From: Siphonodentalium dalli
Lineage: Eukaryota > Mollusca > Scaphopoda > Gadilida > Siphonodentaliidae
Direction: 5' to 3'
DNA length: 64,000 nucleotides
Assembly: GCA_032622095.1 (NCBI GenBank)
Contig: CP136068.1
Coordinates: 158,173,465 to 158,237,464, forward strand
Numbering within the stretch: the first letter of the stretch is position 1; the number at the start of each line of letters is the position of its first letter. The notes beneath the pieces were generated by a model, which did no database searches, was not told the origin of the DNA, and worked only from the letters and a program-made list of their open reading frames with translations. The translations under genes were made by a program, and so were the position numbers. Of the stretch, positions 58,975 to 64,000 are shown one piece after another.

Positions 58975-59330
58975 GGCGCGTGGGGTGCAAATGGCCGACA
59001 CAATATTAGTTGGACATTTCAAACCAACAATAGGTTGAAATTGTTCTTCGAGTTTGATTTTCCAACAATTTAATAGAGAGGAATGTGTTGTTTTTAGACC
59101 AACATTTGCATAATTTCCTACTTTTGGTCAAAAGTGTGGACTGAAATGCCCATCAGTTGAAATGTTCCAACCTTTAGGAGGTGTCATGTTGGAAATTTCC
59201 ATTGACTTGGAAAGCTTGTGTCTTGATCCTCACCGTGGCCATTCAAAAACTGCTAGTTAATTTAAGTAAACAATAGTTCCTACATTTAGTCAAAATTGTG
59301 GACTGAAATGGTCATCGGTTGGACATTTTA
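58975..59330 (+). mobile_element. hAT-like remnant related to 15.88-16.93 kb
   Basis: Shared phrases with the 15.88-kb element include GTGGCCATTCAAAAACT, CTAGTTAATTTAAG, GACTGAAATGCCCATCAGTT and TTCCAACCTTTAGGAGGTG, with TTGGAAATTTCC motifs. The termini are not preserved. Confidence 0.6.
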
Positions 59331-59331
59331 C

Positions 59332-59376
59332 ATATACGAGGCTCCCTATATAAGAGAAGGCACTGGCACATGGTTT
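59332..59376. mobile_element. Hairpin MITE fragment
   Basis: ATACGAGGCTCCCTATATAA, GAGAAGGCACTGGCACATGG: one arm only of the hairpin family. Confidence 0.5.
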
Positions 59377-59379
59377 TTA

Positions 59380-60655
59380 ATGCTGCAACATTTCAGCTCC
59401 CATCATTTAAAAGGTTAAACAGATATTGTAGGAAAAATACAAATAGTCACTAAAATGCTTATACTGTTCAGGTTGTGTGGTTAAATCTATGAGTTTAGAC
59501 CTTGATATTTTGCACTTTTATTCAAGAAACAGTGTTAAGCAACATCCACATTGATCCTAATGGGCCAGAATAGCCACAGATTATGGTTCATCTCAGTTCA
59601 ATCTCAAAGTTCTGCCAATTTCCTTAACAAAATTTGGCCAGAATCACAAAAGAGGTTCTCAGCAAATTTCCATACTGCAACTTTAAAATAAATTTGTCAT
59701 GCCCCATACGGAACTGGGACAACCAGAATGGAACATGTAATTGTCAGTTAATTATCTAACACGGATAATAACCAAGTGAGTTACAATTTGCAACCTTTTC
59801 GGAAAACTCAGAATAATGTTTGGGATATATGTAAAAAATGAACATTTTACCAACTTTGGTTGCCATTTTGGAAGCCATCTTGAGCAATTTGGTCTAAAAC
59901 ACCGTAGTGTGACATATTTAAGATATACCAAAACAATAAACACTTTTCATACCAAAGATAGCTACAATTTACTTGAAAAGTGGTCCAAATGGTCCATTTT
60001 GGCAGCCATTTTGAGCCAACGTAACAATTTTGGTTCCATCGAGTTGGGATTTTCATAGGTAACGACATGCCTCACTTACGTCACACAGTTCTGTTCACTT
60101 CCTGTTGAAATATGAATAGAATCCCAATTGAGATCTTTTTGTGAAATTTTATACCGCATTCTGTAAAATCGAATTTTTGAGGGATCGGAAGGGGCTAGGA
60201 CTCAAATAATTGCATGTTTCATTGCTCCAATGATCAGTTAATATACAAAATAAAGTCACATTTCTCAATCAATTCCAAACAGCATAAACTGATCAGGAAG
60301 ATATTAGTGAAAAAAACGTCATATTTTCAACTTCCGGCGGCCATTTTGGTGGCATCTTGGATGGGGAGTTTCAATTTTGCCATATAAAAGTGTCATTATG
60401 TCTTAGGTTCACGAAAATATATACATTTGTATACATTTTACAAGATTTTCCCGCTATAATTTGCATGAAACCGACTTAGGGTCTGGTCTGAAAAACGGCG
60501 GCCATGATGGACGCCATCTTGTCTGGAGTCTACACGGCCACTTGTTTTCATATTAACATTGCTTAAAGGTTGAAGGACATAATACGGAATAAAATGAGTG
60601 GGGTAAAGTTAAGTCCCATGGGGGTTGGCTCCCGGACTATTCAACTCGTTATATT
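59380..60655. other. Repeat-like region with recurring GCCAT-TTTG / GCCATCTTG
   Basis: GCCATTTTGGAAGCCATCTT, GCAGCCATTTTGAG, GGCGGCCATTTTGGTGGCAT and GGCGGCCATGATGGACGCCA occur at about 59860-60530 with roughly regular spacing of 130-350 bp. The frames here are not supported as genes. It may be an old transposon or a run of regulator sites (YY1-like AAnATGGC). Confidence 0.4.
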
Positions 60656-60658
60656 TAC

Positions 60659-61165
60659 ATACTAAGTGTGATCATCACTAAATCCAGCATTCCGATTGGT
60701 CGGCGCCCACGTGGCTAGATGCAATTATTTCTCAGTGAATGCGCAAAAGCTAATAACTGCAGCCTCATAACAACATCGACACGTCATTGGGTTTGGAAAG
60801 ACGAACGCATAATGTTTTGGGCGCATTTGGACTCGCGCAGGATTGACTTATTAAATCATCTTGTTTCAATATAAAGAGAAATTGTTCCTGTTAACTTTTA
60901 GCAGGGGTGCTATAGGATATTTTGGGCTGGTTTTGTCACGATACACTTTTTGATTTAAATACATCTAGAAAAGTGGCTTTTTCGCTAAATGGATATAAAT
61001 ATAAGGATTAACTGTCATGTGTACTGTTTTTATGGACATGTAACTGTGAGGTAAGTGGTCATAACTTGTATGTAAAACCTTTCGGTTTTACACAATTTAT
61101 GACCACTTACCTCACGGTTACATCTCCATAAAAACAGCCCACATGACAGTTAATCCTTATATGTT
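60659..61165 (+). mobile_element. Foldback MITE family F, copy 3
   Basis: The copy begins AAGTGTGATCATCACTAAAT and CCGATTGGTCGGCGCCCACG, and ends in the family hairpin (about 61000-61165), with a TGTAAAACCTTTCGGTTTTA loop like copy 1. Confidence 0.8.
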
Positions 61166-61169
61166 GGGA

Positions 61170-61405
61170 TATACTCGTTTCATAAAATCTTATATCCCAA
61201 CATAACTTGTTACAAGGGAGATCACATAATCGAATACCTTCTCACTTCTAACAGCCATAATTCACAAACGTTTGAACCGAATCTGAAAATGTCAACACAA
61301 ATCGATGGAGTAAAAGCTTTATATTCCAATTATGGTACACAATTCTAGGATAACCTGTTCGAAAACAGACGCTGAATAAAACATTTATGGACAGCACCGG
61401 CACCT
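61170..61405. other. Short spacer, nothing recognised
   Basis: It contains a small inverted repeat (ATGTTGGGATATA / TATATCCCAACAT) near 61162-61203 and no coding sequence. Confidence 0.35.
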
Positions 61406-61407
61406 GG

Positions 61408-61776
61408 TGTTTACCCTGTGCCAATGCATTCTCTTATATATGCGAGTCGACCATAGGTCGCCTCGCATATATAAGAGAATGCATTGGCCTAACAATTTTT
61501 AACAATTTTAATAATTTGTTCTTGTATTCTTTAACAAATTTATAATTTCACCCATACAGAGCCCCAGACAAACATGAGCAGACGACACTCTTCTATGTGC
61601 TTCTATATATGTGTGGGGCTCCCTGCAGGGTAATGGATGTTTTTTTTATTTTATGTCATAAAAATTGTAAGAAACTTTTATTTAAAAAACATTGTTAAGC
61701 CAATGCATTCTCTTATATATGCGAGGCGACCTATAGTCGACTCGCATATATAAGAGAATGCATTGGCACAGGTAAA
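61408..61776. mobile_element. Hairpin MITE, copy with only hairpins and an internal insertion
   Basis: The outer ends are TTTACCCTGTGCC and GGCACAGGTAAA, inverted. Two full hairpins lie at about 61418-61488 and 61696-61768. Between them is extra sequence (GAGCCCCAGACAAACATG ... TGTGGGGCTCCCTGC), itself a short inverted repeat. The CCCTTTACCC termini are absent. Confidence 0.7.
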
Positions 61777-61779
61777 CAA

Positions 61780-62690
61780 AATATATACAAAGCATCTTCA
61801 TGTATCGGAAATATAATGTTAATCTGCCCAAATCAATCTGTATAGAGTTGTGGCAATGCAGGAGTCGATTTCGACTTTATGTGTAACAGAATCCAAGCCG
61901 CCACTCATTTCCAATAATGAAGCAATTTAATTTGTTCAAACTTATTTTCTTGCTAATCTAGCCTCGACACAAACCGCGGAAATCGCCGAATTCGGCTCGG
62001 TAGAACTCGAGATACCGAACCAATTTATGACCACCCCCTGATAATAAAGTCATTAATACAGATTTATTATTTTATAGCTCATATAATGACCTCGTCGGTA
62101 TTTACCGATCAAACGATTTCCATATTATAGTTAAGTACAATTTAAGTACGAATCCTATATATCAATCGGTAATTATTTCCACATTATAGTTCTATATGAA
62201 CACTTTAAGTACGAAGCCTATCAATCGGTAATTACGGACATCGGAGTCTTTATTTTGTGGGATAATCAGAATCAGAATCAGAAATGTGTTACAGCCAGAA
62301 GATTACAGAGCGGGGGGGGGGGGGGGGGGCTCTTTCCATCAATGTATCACATTATTATAATCAATGAATTTGAAAAATTATCAAGGAAATATGGGTTGAT
62401 ACAAAAATTGGACTTGGCACTGAAAGGGTTAAGAGTATATTCCATTGTCCAAGTCAGGTAGGGGGGCTATAAACCGCCATTACGTCGATTCTGGGTCAGA
62501 TGTTCGAGTCCACGTGACCGTCGGTACTATGTGTAATGTTCCCCCAGCGTCAAACATCGCTCTGATTCGCTCATGTATTTGGCCAGGCATTCATTTGTAA
62601 TTTATATTTATAATGTTTGTTTATAGATTTATAGATGAGGGCAAGATTTTCTAACACCTCTTCTGAATCAAATTCCGGAGACGTTTTGGA
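61780..62690. other. No gene; short direct repeats and a long G run
   Basis: An ~80-bp direct repeat (TATCAATCGGTAATTA, CATATTATAGTT/CACATTATAGTT, AAGTACGAA.CCTAT) lies at about 62110-62235. A G tract of about 17 bases is at 62312-62329. A piggyBac-like end (TTGGCACTGAAAGGGTTAAG) is near 62415. Confidence 0.5.
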
Positions 62691-62699
62691 GAACACTCG

Positions 62700-63145
62700 A
62701 AACTTGTCAGCCGTACAGGTTCTTGGAAACCGGGGTGGGGTGGTTGGTGTGTCTTCGCTAATTGTTCAAATGTTGGCAATTTTATGACACAACATAGTTG
62801 GAAACTTTACACCTCATATAGATTGGAATTGTTATCATTGTCTGATTGGTGGGGAACTTGTTGTTTTTACACCAACAATAGCATATTGTTCTACTTCTGG
62901 TCAAAATGTTGGTATGAAATGGTCATTCGTTGGAAATTTTCCAACATGGGGGGGGGGGGTAGGTTGAATATTTGCAACAGTTGGAAAGCTTGAAGTATAA
63001 GATGGTAAGTTCCAACCCAAGGGGGGGGGGGGGGTGCACATTGATATATGAGAACCTGACTGTTTGGTATCTGGTCAAATTAGGAGGGGGGTGCAGTTGG
63101 AAATTTCAAGGTGCTGCCCCCATTTCTAGGCACGTCCCTGGAACT
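62700..63145 (+). mobile_element. hAT-like remnant related to 15.88-16.93 kb
   Basis: TTGGAAATTTTCCAAC, GCAGTTGGAAATTTC and a CACGTCCCTGG end resemble the terminal and inner motifs of the 15.88-kb element, with poly-G runs near 62949-62958 and 63021-63033. The left end is not resolved. Confidence 0.55.
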
Positions 63146-63154
63146 TATAGTTGT

Positions 63155-63632
63155 ATTTAAATAAGGATTAACTGTCATGTGGACTGTTTTTATGGAGATG
63201 TAACCGTGAGGTAAGTGGTCATAACTTTATGGCCACTAACCTCGCGGTTACATCTCCATAAAAACAGTCCACATGACAGTTAATCTTTATATTTATATAC
63301 ATTTAGCGAAAAAGCCACTTTTGTAAATGTATTTAAATCGAAAAGTGTATCGTGACAAAAACAGCCCAAAATATCCAATAGCACCCTTGGCAAGAGTTAA
63401 CATGAACAATTTCTCTTTATATTGAAACCAGATGATTTATTAAGGCAATCCTGCGCGAGTCCAAATGCGCCCAAAACATTACGCGTTCGTCTTTCCAAAA
63501 CCAATGACGCGTCGATGTAATTATGAGGCTGCAGTTATGACCTGTTGCGCGTTCACCGAGAAATAATTGCAACTAGCCACGTGGGCGCCGACCAATCGGA
63601 ATGCTGGATTTAGTGATAATCACACTTAATAT
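63155..63632 (-). mobile_element. Foldback MITE family F, copy 4, reversed
   Basis: The hairpin is at the left (about 63160-63290) and the unique segment runs to GATTTAGTGATAATCACACT at 63632. It is the most complete reversed copy and aligns with copy 1 across its length. Confidence 0.8.
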
Positions 63633-63829
63633 GTAAATATAATAAAATAAACTGACTGACATTTCCACTATAGTATAGTATGTTTGTGCAATTGAGAGTT
63701 GTAGCTCGCAATCACAGGACGACAAAATTAGCTACATGTATCGGTATAACTCAAAGCTTTATTCTCTAACTAATGCATAACACGTGGGTCAACAAAGTGC
63801 CCGTGTTCCAGCGCTATAGAGACTATACT

Positions 63830-64000
63830 GTGCATATAAACGAAACAATACATTTTAGATATGGAATTGTTATAAGACTAGATAGTACATACACGTATCT
63901 GATAAAGTGATAATCCATATATATGTAATATCATCCTACTATTTATTGAATAAAAAAGGAAGTTATACTTACGAACAAAGCAGAAGATACATTCAGGTTC
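63830..64000 (-). repeat. LTR-like repeat end shared with 30.99-31.16 kb, cut by the window edge
   Basis: On the minus strand GTATCTTCTGCTTTGTTCGT and TATGGATTATCA, ATGTACTATCTAGTCTTAT and TGTTTCGTTT parallel 31160-30990. An AATAAAGC signal follows about 100 bp further on (near 63755, minus strand). Only the first part is in the window. Confidence 0.45.

Overview
This is a eukaryotic, animal-type genomic window. It is AT-rich, has no operons and no bacterial gene packing, and is dominated by transposable elements and minisatellites. Genes appear only as short exons bounded by GT/AG splice sites. The exon content (PAN/apple-like, Thr-rich mucin, CBM14 chitin-binding) together with CR1/L2-type LINE fragments and a tRNA-derived SINE best fits a marine invertebrate, most likely a mollusc. 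That taxonomic call is inference.

The only host protein-coding content I can support is two paralogous genes on the minus strand, each with the same three-exon order and the same intron phases. Gene A has exons at 24060-23789 (signal peptide plus PAN-like), 19471-18889 (Cys stem plus about 16 Thr-rich repeats) and 18637-18464 (CBM14). Gene B has exons at 58325-58035, 52386-52089 and 44911-44738. Introns are phase 0 then phase 1 in both, and both CBM14 exons are exactly 174 bp. The predicted products are secreted, mucin-like, chitin-binding proteins of the kind found in shell matrix, mucus or cuticle. The 3' ends of both genes are unresolved, and gene A has an apparent one-base frameshift in exon 1.

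The most striking signal is the relation between these exons and the minisatellites. Four exon borders have been copied into neighbouring tandem arrays. (i) The acceptor of CBM14 exon B3 plus its first ~40 coding bases is repeated about 70 times (44.93-48.72 kb). (ii) The donor side of B3 is repeated about 150 times (43.83-44.72 and 35.29-41.66 kb). (iii) The end of CBM14 exon A3 plus its donor is repeated about 6 times (18.19-18.46 kb). (iv) The end of mucin exon B2 plus its donor is repeated inside a degenerate telomere-like array (51.46-52.08 kb). A 40-bp array also abuts the B2 acceptor, and a stray unit of the 25-28 kb array lies just after the A1 donor. Wild-type exons therefore sit among tens to hundreds of decoy splice sites.

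Layout: 0-1.4 kb, minisatellite that switches strand. 1.48-1.9 kb, tRNA-derived SINE. 2.7-6.7 kb, TIR transposon with subterminal TGTTCA palindromes. 7.7-17.9 kb, LINE fragments, foldback elements, a piggyBac-like MITE and a hAT-like element nested in a LINE. 18.2-24.1 kb, gene A, with a Harbinger-like element and hairpin MITEs in intron 1. 25-28 kb, strand-switching 46-bp minisatellite. 28.5-35 kb, MITE, repeat copies, LTR-like remnant and two further minisatellites. 35.3-58.3 kb, gene B and its arrays, with MITEs in the introns. 58.9-64 kb, hAT-like remnants, foldback elements and the start of an LTR-like repeat.
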